Part shown: piece after piece, positions 52,097 through 61,786 of the stretch
Position numbering within the stretch: position 1 is the first letter of the stretch
Layout: each line of letters begins with the position of its first letter
Source: Paenibacillus mesophilus
Lineage (GTDB): Bacteria > Bacillota > Bacilli > Paenibacillales > NBRC-103111
Direction of reading: 5' to 3'
DNA: 64,000 nucleotides
Assembly (NCBI RefSeq): GCF_005938385.1
Contig: NZ_VCRA01000005.1
Span: 62,001-126,000 of the forward strand
Position numbers and translations under genes: made by a program
Notes under the pieces: generated by a model
The model's input: only the letters and a program-made list of their open reading frames with translations
Told to the model about the DNA's origin: nothing
Databases searched by the model: none

Positions 52097-52999
52097 CTAT
52101 TTCATCCCGAAAAGTTTCAATGCGTTTTCTCTGGCAACTTTCTGAAACACGGTTTCGCTTATTTTTTTCGTATCGCGCCATTCGATTAGGAGATCGACCA
52201 ACGGGACGGGCATCGAAACGGTACAAATATCGGTGCCGAAAAATAACCGGTCCTGGAATTCCGTCAAAAACTTGGGACCATAGTCAGGGTCGCGGGCTAA
52301 CGCATTGTGAGCGGTATAATCCGACAAATCGCCGTACAGATTCGGGTATCTGCGGAACAGAATCGGCACAACCCCCTCTTCCTGTATAGGGCCGCTGGGC
52401 AATCGGCCGACTTGGCCGCCGTTCAAATTGAAAATAATCGCTCTCTCGCCGGGGGTTTGCAATCGTCCGATTTCAGCCCAAAAAACGGGGCCGTGCCCGA
52501 AAATGATCAAATTCGGGAATCTTTGCAGCGTATGCTCGAGTTGGGGCAGTCCCGGATCGTCGTACAATCCGAAATCTCCGCCAATCTGGTCGGAGCCGTC
52601 AAAGACGACCGGAAGTCCTACGCGCTCCGCATGCCGAAACAAATTTTGTACCATCGGATGCATGAGAGGGACGTTCAACATGATTTCACCGAGCCCCTTG
52701 CAGCCTTTATCTCGATAATAAGACAGCAGTCTGTCCAGCGGCGCCTCCGCCGAATTGGACAAAGCCCGCGGATCGATGTTGCAGTAAGGAATCAATCGAT
52801 CCGGATATTGCTCGGCCATATCGAGAATATCCTCGTTCGCTTGCGGGAGGTACACTTCCGGACTGACAATCGGCAGGATCACGCCTTTCTCGATCCCCAG
52901 CTCGTCATACCGCTGAATTAATTGTTCCGCCGTGCAAAACTGTACAACGAAGGGTACCGGTTTCCGATAGGCGTGTGCATGAATATCGATAAACATCAT
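52097..52999 (-). CDS. amidohydrolase-superfamily TIM-barrel protein
   Basis: A 300-residue metal-dependent hydrolase or decarboxylase of the ACMSD/amidohydrolase-2 type. The HxH motif is FIDIHAHAY near the N-terminus, IFGHGPVFW supplies a later His, and FGTDICTVSMP supplies the final Asp. AGGAGG precedes the ATG at 52999 (or 52996); the longer frame lacks such a site. The 18-bp palindrome copy at 53039 is 40 bases upstream of the start, placing it near the promoter. Expression is probably coordinated with the dioxygenase-HEAT gene. The reaction is unknown. Confidence 0.82.
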   Translation of the reverse strand: MMFIDIHAHAYRKPVPFVVQFCTAEQLIQRYDELGIEKGVILPIVSPEVYLPQANEDILDMAEQYPDRLIPYCNIDPRALSNSAEAPLDRLLSYYRDKGCKGLGEIMLNVPLMHPMVQNLFRHAERVGLPVVFDGSDQIGGDFGLYDDPGLPQLEHTLQRFPNLIIFGHGPVFWAEIGRLQTPGERAIIFNLNGGQVGRLPSGPIQEEGVVPILFRRYPNLYGDLSDYTAHNALARDPDYGPKFLTEFQDRLFFGTDICTVSMPVPLVDLLIEWRDTKKISETVFQKVARENALKLFGMK

Positions 53000-53038
53000 T
53001 TCCGCCTCCTCAACAAAGGTATGTATACGATATAACTG

Positions 53039-53056
53039 TATATTACATATAATATA
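53039..53056. promoter_or_regulatory. second copy of the 18-bp palindrome
   Basis: TATATTACATATAATATA differs at one base from the copy at 51966-51983. It lies 40 bases before the amidohydrolase start and downstream of the terminator of the DUF1080 gene. Confidence 0.6.
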
Positions 53057-53095
53057 ATGTATAACATTCGTTTCGCCAATATGGGAAATTCCGCA

Positions 53096-53127
53096 GAAAA
53101 AACCGGCGACTTGATCAGTCACCGGTT
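53096..53127 (-). terminator. terminator of the DUF1080 gene
   Basis: Minus-strand AACCGG.GACT and AGTC.CCGGTT form a stem with one internal mismatch and a short loop, followed by T's, 20 bases after the stop at 53147. Confidence 0.82.
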
Positions 53128-53146
53128 TTGTCGCGCTAAGCAAAGC

Positions 53147-53761
53147 TTACAGCTCAAGGATTTTAATATTACGGAATTCGACGTATCCCCCATGGTCCTG
53201 TAATCCGATATGGCCTGCCCGAGGTTGATCCCGCCACGCGTATTTGAATTTATTGTCCGTCCCGTCCGGATTTTTGCCTGCAACCGACCATTGATCGATA
53301 TCGGCTTCTACGACGGTAGTGCCGTTTAAGGTGAGTTGAATTTGATTGCGGTCGCACATAATCCGAATTTGATTCCACTCGCCCGCCGGACGTACCGCAT
53401 TCGAGGACGGTGCTATCAAATCGTATAAGGCGCCGGAGCTGTTTTTGGCCATCTGCTCCTGATCGTACGTATCCAATATTTGCATCTCCAGCCCCGTATT
53501 CACCGGGTCCGCAAGGTCCGACCATCTGAAGAAAATGCCGCTGTTCACTTTGGGCGCCGTCTTGTAATCGAGGTGGAGAATAAAATGTTCGAACTGTCCG
53601 GCCGTATGCAAATAGCCGTTGGTTACGCCTTTGCAAACGATATTTCCGTCCTGCACCGTCCATCCTTCGGGTTGGCGGGTCGCCGCCCATCCATCCAGCG
53701 ATACGCCGTCAAACAACAGCCGATACCCTTCATTCCGTTCTTGTTCCGTCAGAGCATTCAT
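53147..53761 (-). CDS. DUF1080 (3-keto-disaccharide hydrolase-type) beta-sandwich protein
   Basis: A 204-residue concanavalin-like lectin-fold protein. Family stretches are LLFDGVSLDGW, FEHFILHLDYKTAPKVNSGIFFRWSD, EMQILDTYD, AGEWNQIRIMCDRNQIQLTLNG and GHIGLQDHGGYVEFRNIKI. Members of this family include hydrolases of 3-keto-glucosides. Unlike most members, this protein lacks a signal peptide, so it would act in the cytoplasm. AAGGAGG precedes the ATG. Together with the Gfo/Idh/MocA and isomerase genes elsewhere in the window it fits a 3-oxidation glycoside pathway; that link is inference. Confidence 0.88.
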   Translation of the reverse strand: MNALTEQERNEGYRLLFDGVSLDGWAATRQPEGWTVQDGNIVCKGVTNGYLHTAGQFEHFILHLDYKTAPKVNSGIFFRWSDLADPVNTGLEMQILDTYDQEQMAKNSSGALYDLIAPSSNAVRPAGEWNQIRIMCDRNQIQLTLNGTTVVEADIDQWSVAGKNPDGTDNKFKYAWRDQPRAGHIGLQDHGGYVEFRNIKILEL

Positions 53762-53982
53762 AGTGTCTCCTCCTTATATTCTCCATATTTCGGCAGCATC
53801 CAACTATACATTCTCCTTCTCGGCTCGATCTCCTGCCCCGAAAGCTACCTAAAAACACATCCGATTGCCTAATCATAAATGTGGTTTGACAGCGGTCTTC
53901 GACAGTATCCTTACTGGGATTGCTGTACGATATGAAGTACTATCCTATGTTTCTAGTAATCTCTCATGAAGGAGGCCGTACC

Positions 53983-54489
53983 GTGGAACATCATATCGAA
54001 AGTGCAGTTGACAAGTCCATGTTGTTGCCGCAGCCGTCCGATCACTCCAAGGAAGTACAAGAAGTGCCGCATAAACCGAAACTGACGATGAAATATTTGT
54101 ATGAGCTCATTCAAGAGCTTCAACAAGAAAACCGTTCCCTCGCCTTTCGGTTGGAAGTATTGGAAAGTCGGTTAGCCGAAGATCACTTGTCGCGTGAAAG
54201 GATCGCCGCCACGGCCGAATTGCCGGTTGCGGACGGCGAAGGCGGCGGGACTTCGTCATCGATTGAAGCGACTGCAGCATCGCCGCAGCCGGCCAATGTA
54301 GATCATGCCCAGCTTGCTGGAATTACGGAAATCGTACACGTCCCGAATCCCCCGGTAAACATAAGCCCGATCCAAAACAGTAACGTAACAGGCGTCACGG
54401 AGCCGATTTTGATTCCACGTTCCGAGCGGCATCCCGCCCGCAAAAAAACGTTTTGGACGTTTTTCCTGTTCAGAAGCCGCACGACTTGA
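53983..54489 (+). CDS. hypothetical protein with coiled coil and basic C-terminus
   Basis: A 168-residue protein starting with GTG 7 bases after AAGGAGG; a longer frame from 53920 lacks a ribosome binding site. Residues about 35-72 form a coiled coil (YLYELIQELQQENRSLAFRL). A Gly/Ser/Ala/Pro-rich region follows, then an Asn/Pro stretch (NPPVNISPIQNSNVTG). The end is basic with aromatic residues (RKKTFWTFFLFRSRTT). No known domain is recognised. It is alone between convergent and divergent genes and could be a spore or envelope protein, which is a guess. Confidence 0.6.
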   Translation: MEHHIESAVDKSMLLPQPSDHSKEVQEVPHKPKLTMKYLYELIQELQQENRSLAFRLEVLESRLAEDHLSRERIAATAELPVADGEGGGTSSSIEATAASPQPANVDHAQLAGITEIVHVPNPPVNISPIQNSNVTGVTEPILIPRSERHPARKKTFWTFFLFRSRTT

Positions 54490-54565
54490 CGTTTCCTAAG
54501 CGAACAGAAGCACAGCGGACTGCCGAATGGCCGTCAGCCGTGCTTTTTGTCGTTTTGGTCCCGCA

Positions 54566-54925
54566 CTATTTGGCTTCCGAAATATGCCAGCATACACCGG
54601 CCGGATCAATGAGGTGCACCTCGCGCTTTCCCCAAGGGTAGAGCGTCGGTTCCTTCACCTTGATCGGGTACTTGTTGTCCGATGCGACTGCTTGTATATG
54701 CGTCCAAGTTTCATCCAGATTCTCAACGACCAATTCAATCATGTAATTATTTTGGAATTCTTGGTTATGGAAATTTTGCAGAAAAAACTCCTGTTCCCCC
54801 GTCCGAAAGATGCTGAGTCCGTTGTCGGAATACAGCTTCGTAAAGCCCAAGTCTTCGAAAAACCGTTGCGCAAGAGCGTAATCTTGACCGGATGGGATAA
54901 AGGGACGCAGCTTCAATGTTTTCAT
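54566..54925 (-). CDS. VOC (glyoxalase/bleomycin-resistance) superfamily protein
   Basis: A 119-residue two-beta-alpha-beta-beta-beta protein: LKLRPFIPSGQDYALAQRFFEDLGF, FRTGEQEFFLQNF, PTLYPWGKREVHLIDPAGVCWHI. The closing His and Glu positions fit metal binding. GAGGAGGAG precedes the ATG at 54925. It lies 17 bases downstream of the epimerase gene, so the two are likely co-transcribed. The substrate is unknown. Confidence 0.85.
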   Translation of the reverse strand: MKTLKLRPFIPSGQDYALAQRFFEDLGFTKLYSDNGLSIFRTGEQEFFLQNFHNQEFQNNYMIELVVENLDETWTHIQAVASDNKYPIKVKEPTLYPWGKREVHLIDPAGVCWHISEAK

Positions 54926-54942
54926 CAATTCTCCTCCTCGGA

Positions 54943-55839
54943 TCAATCCGATCCTTGAATAATTTGGCGCAATGCCTTATCCAGCGTACGATACTTGAAT
55001 GAATATCCGGCCTTCTCCAGCCTCTCCGGAATAACCCAACGGCTCTTCAATATCAACTCGGTTTCCGTCTGGATGAGAAATGCTCCGATTTCGAGCAGCC
55101 ATTTGGGCGAGGGCAGCCCGAGCCTCCGATTCATCGCCTGCCGCAGCTGATCCATGAGTTCCCGATTGGTGACCGGATGAGGAGCCGAACAGTTGAACAC
55201 CCCGCTCAGATCTTCCCTCTCTCCTAGAAACCGAATAATGTGAAATAAATCCTCGATATGAATCCAGCTGAACTTCTGATTACCGGACCCTTGCGCCCCT
55301 CCGAGCCCGAATCTGACCAGATTTTTGAAAGGAGCGATGACGCCTCCATCCTCGCCCAATACGATTGCGATTCTCAGTGCGGCCTGCCTCGTACTCGGGA
55401 GCTGAAAAGCGAAGAAGGCGCGCTCCCATTGCTTCGCAACATCGACGGAGAAGCCCGATCCGATCTCGCCGCTCTCCTCCGTCATCGGCCGGTCTTCGGC
55501 ATGCCTATATATAGTAGCCGTGCTGGAATTGATCCATAACGGAGGCGGATTGTTGCATTCCATAAGCGCTTGTCCGAGAATGCGGGTCGTCTCCGTTCTG
55601 GACGATAAAATTTCGCGCTTATTTTTGTCCGTGTATCGACAATCGACCGACTTGCCCGCCAAATTGATCAGCATCTCGGAATGCTCCAATGCTTCGACAA
55701 TCTCCGCTTTATTATGCCAAGAAATATGATAGTCTTGCCTTGAAATGATGTTCACATCGTACCCGAGATTATGAAATTGATCCTCCAAATAGTTGCCGAT
55801 AAAACCGGTACCGCCGGCCAAAACTATTTTTTTGCTCAC
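54943..55839 (-). CDS. NAD-dependent epimerase of the TIGR01777 (YfcH) family
   Basis: A 298-residue short-chain dehydrogenase-like protein. KIVLAGGTGFIGNYL is the nucleotide loop, MLINLAGKSVDCRYT and WINSSTATIYRHAED carry family motifs, and the C-terminal part has the DUF1731 region (LPSPKWLLEIGAFLIQTETELILKSRWV). It starts with GTG at 55839 with GAGGTGA 10 bases before; the ATG at 55869 is less well supported. Its physiological role is unknown in this family. Confidence 0.85.
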   Translation of the reverse strand: MSKKIVLAGGTGFIGNYLEDQFHNLGYDVNIISRQDYHISWHNKAEIVEALEHSEMLINLAGKSVDCRYTDKNKREILSSRTETTRILGQALMECNNPPPLWINSSTATIYRHAEDRPMTEESGEIGSGFSVDVAKQWERAFFAFQLPSTRQAALRIAIVLGEDGGVIAPFKNLVRFGLGGAQGSGNQKFSWIHIEDLFHIIRFLGEREDLSGVFNCSAPHPVTNRELMDQLRQAMNRRLGLPSPKWLLEIGAFLIQTETELILKSRWVIPERLEKAGYSFKYRTLDKALRQIIQGSD

Positions 55840-55938
55840 GAAAGTCCGCTCACCTCGCTTCCAGTCCATTAGATTGGGATATTCGCGGCATCCATCGAAA
55901 TTCCTTTTTTCGAGCCATGTGAAGTTTGGATATGCCGT

Positions 55939-55975
55939 AAAAAAAGAGCGTCCCGTTATAGCGGCAGACGCTCTT
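55939..55975 (-). terminator. terminator of the propeller gene
   Basis: Minus-strand AAGAGCGTC and GACGCTCTT form a 9-bp stem, extended by partial pairing of CGG/CCG, with a T-run. It lies 7 bases after the stop at 55982. Confidence 0.88.
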
Positions 55976-55981
55976 CCAAAA

Positions 55982-58900
55982 TTATTTCACGACATTAACT
56001 TTCAATATATCGCTCGAAGTGACGCCGGCCGCATTCACGAGCTCGGCACGGTACTCATACATGCCAATCGGCTTGCCGGCAATGGTCGTCACGGCGGTTT
56101 GCGCATTTGGAGAAGCCGCGGTCAAAGCTCGCGAATCGATCAGTCGCCCGTTTTCGTACAGGCGGTACTCGGTCGCGTTCGTGCCCCACCACATGTTCAT
56201 CGTAATTTTATAACCTCCGTCACCGTCCCAATTATCATGGGACAGCACCGGCTTGCCGGGCGATGCATCGGTAACGGTTACGACCAGCGGATTGCATGAG
56301 GTTTTCCCGAAACCGTTGATCAGCTCGCAAGTGTACGTATACGACCCGTTAGGCTTGCCTTTGACGGCCGTCTTCACGACCTGTGCGGATGGGGTCTCGT
56401 CATTCAGCATTTGCGTATGAACAAGTACGCCGTTCTCGTACAATTTATATACCACTCCGTTATTCCCCCACCACATATTCATCGTAATGGTGTAATTCCC
56501 GTCCCGAAGTCCCGTTGCATGACCGCTATCGGAGGACAGCTCGGTCTTGCCCGGAATCCCGTTCGCCAAAGGCTTCTTAACCGTAACGACCGCTGCATTG
56601 GACTGTACGGTTTTGCCGTTCAGCGTCACGTTCGCCGTAATTTGCGAGGTTCCTTCTTTCAATGCCGTTACAGTTCCTTGCGCGTTTACGGCGACTGAAG
56701 CCGGGTTGCCGGAATTGTAAGCAATCGCGGCATTGGCCAGATCGACCGGCGTACCGTCAGCGGTTGAAGCGCGAAGCTGGATGGCGGAAGTTTGGCTAGG
56801 CCATAGCGTCGGCTGGTAGACGGATAGCGTAACTTGGCTTATCGTCGGCGCTACCGTTATCGTGATACGATTCGTCTCAACCGGAACTCCGTCCATAACG
56901 ACCCGTGCCCATACTTCGGCGGTTCCGGCACTTTTGGCAACAAGCTTACCGTTCTCGAACCCGACGACCGCCGGATTGCCGCTGTACAGCTGCGGATTTC
57001 TCCGCTCCATCCTTTGGATGGTACGTCCCTTCTCGAGCAATCCCGTTATGGCGATATCCGCCGTCTCGGCTCCAAGCAAGCTCGTCTTGGAAACATCAAG
57101 TCGTGCCCCGATAGGACGTGCCAGGAGTCCGGGTATGGAAATTTTGAGCAGATCCGTTTCCTCCGTCAAATAGAAGTGACCGAAATCGTCTTGGGCGAGC
57201 CGGTTGTTTTTGCCGGCATTGCGAATGATTTGCTTCTGCTTCGTAGCCGCGTCGATCACCATGAATTGGTTCGCCTGAGTGACATAGACGTTGCCGTCCG
57301 TGCCGATCTGGAACTGGGCGTCGCGCCATACCGCACTGCTGTATGAGCGAGTGACGAGATTTTGCCTATGAACGACCTGTTTCGTTATGGGGTCGAATAT
57401 GAACAAATCTCCTTCCGCCGAGCCCCAGATCATGCCGTCCGGTCCGACGATCAGCTCGGTAATTCCTTTCTTGCCGGGTACGGGCACCGTTTCAAACACT
57501 TTTTCCTTCTTCTTGACGTCCCAAATAAACAGCTTCGCTTCGGTTTCCGTCGGGTCGATACCCAGTCCGCCCCATACGTTCGAACCGCCGTATATGAGTC
57601 CGTCCTTGTATGTAACGGCCGTCACGCTCTGCTGATTGATCACATTTAAGTACGCTTCCCGTTCCTTCGTCTCCAGATCGAAGATGACGAGCGCTCCGCC
57701 GAGCATGCCGTACTTTGGAACGGTGCCGATCACCAGCTTGCCTTCCTCCGGCATGACCGTTCCGGCAAGTCCGCGGTCCTGATTGCCGACATCGGAGGCG
57801 GTGAACAAAAACTTCGGATTCGGCTGAGTCCGATGTTGTCTATCCCACGGCAGCGACTGGTCGTATTCATATACCCTCATGCCGGTATACGTAACGTAAT
57901 AAATTTTATCCTTGTAGCTGTATACCATGTCGGTCTGCGTGCCCGGGACGGTCTGCTCGACTCCGACGGTTTGCTTGGAATATTCTTCACGCTGACCGGT
58001 TACCGGGTCATATATCGCATTGCCGCCCACGAGAAAAGCGCTCGTATGGATTCTGCCGTCATTGCCTTTTGCAACCGTATGCAATCCGCTCGGTTCCCCG
58101 TCGATCGGGATGATTACATTTCTTGTTTTTCCCGTGGCAGGATTGTATTTGAACAATCTTCCTTCCATAATGCCTACCAAGGAACTGCCGGGAAACTCCG
58201 GATCGGGAAGCTGGGCAAAAGTAAAGCCGTTGGCGCTCACGACCGTATTGACGCCTATCATGTTGTACTGCTTCGTATTGAAATCATAATAGCCGAGCTC
58301 GTTCGAGACGGTGAAGTAAGCCTTGTTATCGGCGGACTTCGGCGAAATCAATCTGGAAGTGATAGGCGCGCTCGTCTCCTCAAATATACCTGTATTCAAA
58401 TCCATGGCTAACGTGGCGCCGGGAGAAAGTCTCATGAACAGCTTATCGCCGATCACTTTCATATCCCAAACGAATTGCGCCGACGAGTATGCAGCCGGGA
58501 GCTGGATTTCCGTCTTTACGCCCGTATCCCTGTCATATCGAATCAGATGGGCATGGGAGCCGATGCCGAAATAATAGTCGTTTCTGCTCTCGTCGTAAGC
58601 TACGGAGTAGGCATAGTACTCTTCAGGCGTCGCTCTACCCAAATTGATGAGTTCACCGGTTGAAGTGTTGTACTCGAAAGCTTCGTTTTTGTTATACGTT
58701 CCACCGACGAGAAGCCCGGCCGGTCCGGTCTTTAAGTCGAAGACGGCGGAGCCCGGCACTTTTTTCACAAAATGCACCTTGTCTTCGCCCGGAACATATT
58801 TGAACATATTCGTCGGCGTTCCGGCCATGTATACGGTTCCATCAGGCTGAACGGCAAGTCCTCTGAGATGTTCGCCCTTGTAATACGTGCCGGATACCGT

Positions 58901-59680
58901 GTCCTCGACGGCGATTTGCTTGAGCACCGTTTCCGTATTCACATCGATGACGAGCAGCTTGGCGGGAATCCCCGATAAGGTAGCGTATGCGATCGTTCTG
59001 CCTGAAGGCTCCGTATGAAACACCGCTCTGCTTATGTCGATATTGTGGACGAATTGACCCAGATTGGTTAGCTCGTAGGGGACGCTCCCCGTATCCACCA
59101 TGCTGAAATGAAGACCGTCCACGACCGTCGATCCTTTGGCGGCATTTTGGGAGTAGATCAGCACTCTGGCATAGGCGGCTCCAGCCGGAGCAACCGCTTC
59201 CACCGTAAATTCGCTCCATGTCGACGATGGCGTCAGCGTGACGAACTTGTTGCTGATGGAGCCGCTAACCACGTCGTCCTCCGTTTTTTTGAACGTCCGG
59301 ATGCCGACATACATCGTACCGGTCGTGTTCGTTGCCATCAGCTTCAGTCGGACGTTATCGCCAGCGGAAACTTCGATCGGATCGCTGTAAGCTACTACGG
59401 CGCTTGTTGTCGAATTGTCCGTGACCGCGAGACTGTTGGCTCCCTCGCTGCTGATGCTGTCGGTCACCTCGAAGGACACCCCCGGAATGTCGCTTCTGCG
59501 TAATTTCCAGCCCGGAATCGGCTGGTTCTCATCCCCCGGCATTTCGAAACCAGGATTGACCAGCAAATTCGGTGCCGCCGTCTGAGCGTTGGCCGTCATA
59601 GCGCCAGGAAGCGCTATCGCGGTCAGAAGGCACGCTGCCAGCATCAGTCGTACGGTGTTGGACCACAACTTGAACCTCAT
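55982..59680 (-). CDS. large secreted beta-propeller protein with carbohydrate-binding and Ig-like modules
   Basis: A 1232-residue exported protein. The signal peptide (about 1-33) ends MTANAQTA. Residues about 38-195 are a carbohydrate-binding jelly roll ([20 protein letters not shown]). A WD-like propeller spans about 200-880. An Ig-like/BIG2 pair (about 900-1050) includes [32 protein letters not shown]. Two C-terminal repeats of about 90 residues (about 1052-1230) both carry ITMNMWWG and (Y/E)(K/R)LYENG, as in chitinase-type accessory modules. GGAGGG precedes the ATG at 59680; a TTG one codon earlier is less likely. No catalytic residues are clear. It may bind or degrade polysaccharide at the cell surface. 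There is no LPXTG anchor. Confidence 0.85.
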   Translation of the reverse strand: MRFKLWSNTVRLMLAACLLTAIALPGAMTANAQTAAPNLLVNPGFEMPGDENQPIPGWKLRRSDIPGVSFEVTDSISSEGANSLAVTDNSTTSAVVAYSDPIEVSAGDNVRLKLMATNTTGTMYVGIRTFKKTEDDVVSGSISNKFVTLTPSSTWSEFTVEAVAPAGAAYARVLIYSQNAAKGSTVVDGLHFSMVDTGSVPYELTNLGQFVHNIDISRAVFHTEPSGRTIAYATLSGIPAKLLVIDVNTETVLKQIAVEDTVSGTYYKGEHLRGLAVQPDGTVYMAGTPTNMFKYVPGEDKVHFVKKVPGSAVFDLKTGPAGLLVGGTYNKNEAFEYNTSTGELINLGRATPEEYYAYSVAYDESRNDYYFGIGSHAHLIRYDRDTGVKTEIQLPAAYSSAQFVWDMKVIGDKLFMRLSPGATLAMDLNTGIFEETSAPITSRLISPKSADNKAYFTVSNELGYYDFNTKQYNMIGVNTVVSANGFTFAQLPDPEFPGSSLVGIMEGRLFKYNPATGKTRNVIIPIDGEPSGLHTVAKGNDGRIHTSAFLVGGNAIYDPVTGQREEYSKQTVGVEQTVPGTQTDMVYSYKDKIYYVTYTGMRVYEYDQSLPWDRQHRTQPNPKFLFTASDVGNQDRGLAGTVMPEEGKLVIGTVPKYGMLGGALVIFDLETKEREAYLNVINQQSVTAVTYKDGLIYGGSNVWGGLGIDPTETEAKLFIWDVKKKEKVFETVPVPGKKGITELIVGPDGMIWGSAEGDLFIFDPITKQVVHRQNLVTRSYSSAVWRDAQFQIGTDGNVYVTQANQFMVIDAATKQKQIIRNAGKNNRLAQDDFGHFYLTEETDLLKISIPGLLARPIGARLDVSKTSLLGAETADIAITGLLEKGRTIQRMERRNPQLYSGNPAVVGFENGKLVAKSAGTAEVWARVVMDGVPVETNRITITVAPTISQVTLSVYQPTLWPSQTSAIQLRASTADGTPVDLANAAIAYNSGNPASVAVNAQGTVTALKEGTSQITANVTLNGKTVQSNAAVVTVKKPLANGIPGKTELSSDSGHATGLRDGNYTITMNMWWGNNGVVYKLYENGVLVHTQMLNDETPSAQVVKTAVKGKPNGSYTYTCELINGFGKTSCNPLVVTVTDASPGKPVLSHDNWDGDGGYKITMNMWWGTNATEYRLYENGRLIDSRALTAASPNAQTAVTTIAGKPIGMYEYRAELVNAAGVTSSDILKVNVVK

Positions 59681-59980
59681 CAATCATCCCTCCTATACCT
59701 GATTTGTTTCGCCGCCTCGGCTGCTTTCGTTCACCTATCGGCAAGAAAGGTTAGCTCCATTTCGTAACCCCATACTAACCCCTTGATCAGCATAATTCTT
59801 TTTGAAAGCGCAGTCAATCTGATGAATCTCGGATTTTTCTGTCTATAAAGTGTCTGTAAAGAGTCTTTTAACCGCCCTGATTATATGCGCCTTTTTTGCC
59901 GATTTGCTAGAAATATAGGTTTCCGCCACAATCCGATGTAGCGCCATTCTCATATATTGCTAGCACAAGGAGGGATTCAC
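59681..59980. other. divergent promoter region
   Basis: 300 bases between the propeller gene (minus) and the crystallin gene (plus). No other gene is seen. AT-rich stretches around 59800-59870 and 59895-59960 could hold promoters; I saw no perfect -35/-10 pair. Confidence 0.4.
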
Positions 59981-60391
59981 ATGATCAAAAAGAAAGCTAG
60001 ACCCACTGCGCGGAAAGCGACCGTGCAGCAGCTTCTCCCCCGTTTGACGCTCTGGAGCGACGCCAATTTTTCAGGGAGACGTTTGCGTTTTCGCGGTAAT
60101 TTGGGCGTCCGCAGTTTGGTAGATTTTAATTTCAACGACGTCCTGTCCAGCTTTACGTTTGTAGGAACTTCCAACTCCACTTTGGTGCTGTTCTCGGATA
60201 TTAACTACCAAGGCAATCGCCGCGTATTCCGAGGAGATACGGAAGTATCCTTCCTGAACGGTTTCAATGACGTGACTTCTTCCTTCGTCATGTCCCGCCG
60301 GAGGTTGTCGGATGCGGAGATCAACCGGATCCAGAATCGCGGCTCGGCGCCGAACAACTTCGCGGAAATATTGAGAAGACGGCTGAGATAA
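59981..60391 (+). CDS. two-domain beta/gamma-crystallin-like protein
   Basis: A 136-residue protein with two Greek-key motifs: LTLWSDANFSGRRLRFRGN with NDVLSSF, and LVLFSDINYQGNRRVFRGD with NDVTSSF. Each motif ends in the N/D-N/D-x-x-S/T-S signature that binds calcium in microbial beta/gamma-crystallins. A basic leader (MIKKKARPTARKAT) replaces a signal peptide, and the C-terminus is basic (RRRLR). AAGGAGG lies 7 bases before the ATG. It is isolated, with a bidirectional terminator after it. A calcium-binding structural or stress role is inferred. Confidence 0.85.
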   Translation: MIKKKARPTARKATVQQLLPRLTLWSDANFSGRRLRFRGNLGVRSLVDFNFNDVLSSFTFVGTSNSTLVLFSDINYQGNRRVFRGDTEVSFLNGFNDVTSSFVMSRRRLSDAEINRIQNRGSAPNNFAEILRRRLR

Positions 60392-60403
60392 AGTCGAACG
60401 AAG

Positions 60404-60453
60404 CAAAAAAACGCAAAACCTGTCTGCTGTCGAGAACAGGGTTTGCGTTTTTT
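60404..60453. terminator. bidirectional terminator
   Basis: AAAAAAACGCAAA.CCTGT and ACAGG.TTTGCGTTTTTTT form a long stem flanked by A- and T-runs, between the crystallin gene and the convergent SBP gene. Confidence 0.9.
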
Positions 60454-60472
60454 TGTGTTTTCCTTATCGAAC

Positions 60473-61786
60473 TTACTTCGGCAGCTCGGACAGCTTCTGA
60501 ATCGATTTCTCCTGAATCGACCGGATTGCCGAGTTCACGTCCATGCCGCCGGCAATATCTTTTCTGGCCGCTTCGGTATAGAAGCTTACCGTTCCGTCAT
60601 ATTTCGTAATGGCGGGCTGACCCGGCTTCGTTTTGAACAGAGCCTGAACGTTTTTGCCTTTGAATTCGGGAAGCTTGGAGCCGTATACTTTTTTGATTTC
60701 TTCATTTTTCAATACGCTTGGCGTGCCGTATTCGCTCATCATCGTCTGCACTTCGTCCGAGGTGATCACCTTCAGCACCTCGAGCGCCGCAGCGCCGTTT
60801 TTGCTTACGTTGGAGAGGGCGAGCATATGAATGTCCACCGACCGGCCGCGACCCAAAAATTCTTTGAAGTTGGGCAAAGATACCATATCCCAGTCCATAC
60901 CGGCCAGATCCGCCTTGCTGTTTACGACTTGAAGCGCCCACATCGGCAGCATGGCGACATTTTTATCCTTCAGGAAGCCGTTCGCACCGTAGTCGTATTT
61001 GCCGTTATTCACAAATCCGGGAATATCGTAAGCGGATTTGAACATAGTGTATATTTTACGCCAGTTGTCGGTGTCGATCAACGGTTTTACCGTCTTCGCA
61101 TCCGCATAAGGCAGCGACATGCCCGATGCGACGTCCGCCACTCGCCCCGGGTCGAAGCCGATATAATTGACCCCGCCGTCCGAACGGGTTAACCGGCGTC
61201 CGAGCTCGACGACTTCTTCCCAAGTCATCCCGTCCTTCGGATACGGCACGGCGAATTTATCGAATATCGATTTGTTGTAAACCAATACGCCGACATTGGC
61301 GGAGAAAGGAACCCCGTACACTTCCCCTTTCTCGCCGAACGACTTGGCCGCATCCAGAAAAGGGGTGTCGATCCGGTTCAAGTCCAGACCTGACGTCTTG
61401 ATCAACGCGCTCATATCTTGCTGAAGCTGCAAGTTCAAATACGTCGGCAAGCCGACATTGCTGCCGTAATAAAAATCGGTGAAGTTTTTGGCGGCGACCA
61501 AATCGTCGATCGTCGAGCCTTTGTCATGCTTGACGACCTGGAACGTGATATGGGGCAGCTTCTGCTTGAGCGGCCCGATAATAAATTGCTGAAGCCTCTC
61601 GTCCGATATGTTGTTGAAATGGTTGTACATCGTGATCGTTACCGGTTCCGGCGGTTTAGCCGCCGCCCCTTTCGTTTCCGGTGCGGCCTCCTTCGGCTTC
61701 TCTCCTTGACTGCCGCAGCCCGCAAGCGCTCCTGCCGCCACGACCGAAGTAATCAAGCAAACTTTAAAATTACGAATCATGCTCAT
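60473..61786 (-). CDS. extracellular solute-binding lipoprotein (sugar ABC transporter, family 1)
   Basis: A 437-residue binding lipoprotein. The signal MIRNFKVCLITSVVAAGALAGC ends in a lipobox, then Gly/Ser/Glu/Lys-rich linker. The shared motif reads DKFAVPYPKDGMTWEE, and the end reads DVNSAIRSIQEKSIQKLSEL. GGAGG lies before the ATG. No permease or ATPase gene is near it. It is the fourth intact SBP of the window and stands alone between the crystallin and the hydrolase genes. The ligand is unknown. Confidence 0.9.
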   Translation of the reverse strand: MSMIRNFKVCLITSVVAAGALAGCGSQGEKPKEAAPETKGAAAKPPEPVTITMYNHFNNISDERLQQFIIGPLKQKLPHITFQVVKHDKGSTIDDLVAAKNFTDFYYGSNVGLPTYLNLQLQQDMSALIKTSGLDLNRIDTPFLDAAKSFGEKGEVYGVPFSANVGVLVYNKSIFDKFAVPYPKDGMTWEEVVELGRRLTRSDGGVNYIGFDPGRVADVASGMSLPYADAKTVKPLIDTDNWRKIYTMFKSAYDIPGFVNNGKYDYGANGFLKDKNVAMLPMWALQVVNSKADLAGMDWDMVSLPNFKEFLGRGRSVDIHMLALSNVSKNGAAALEVLKVITSDEVQTMMSEYGTPSVLKNEEIKKVYGSKLPEFKGKNVQALFKTKPGQPAITKYDGTVSFYTEAARKDIAGGMDVNSAIRSIQEKSIQKLSELPK

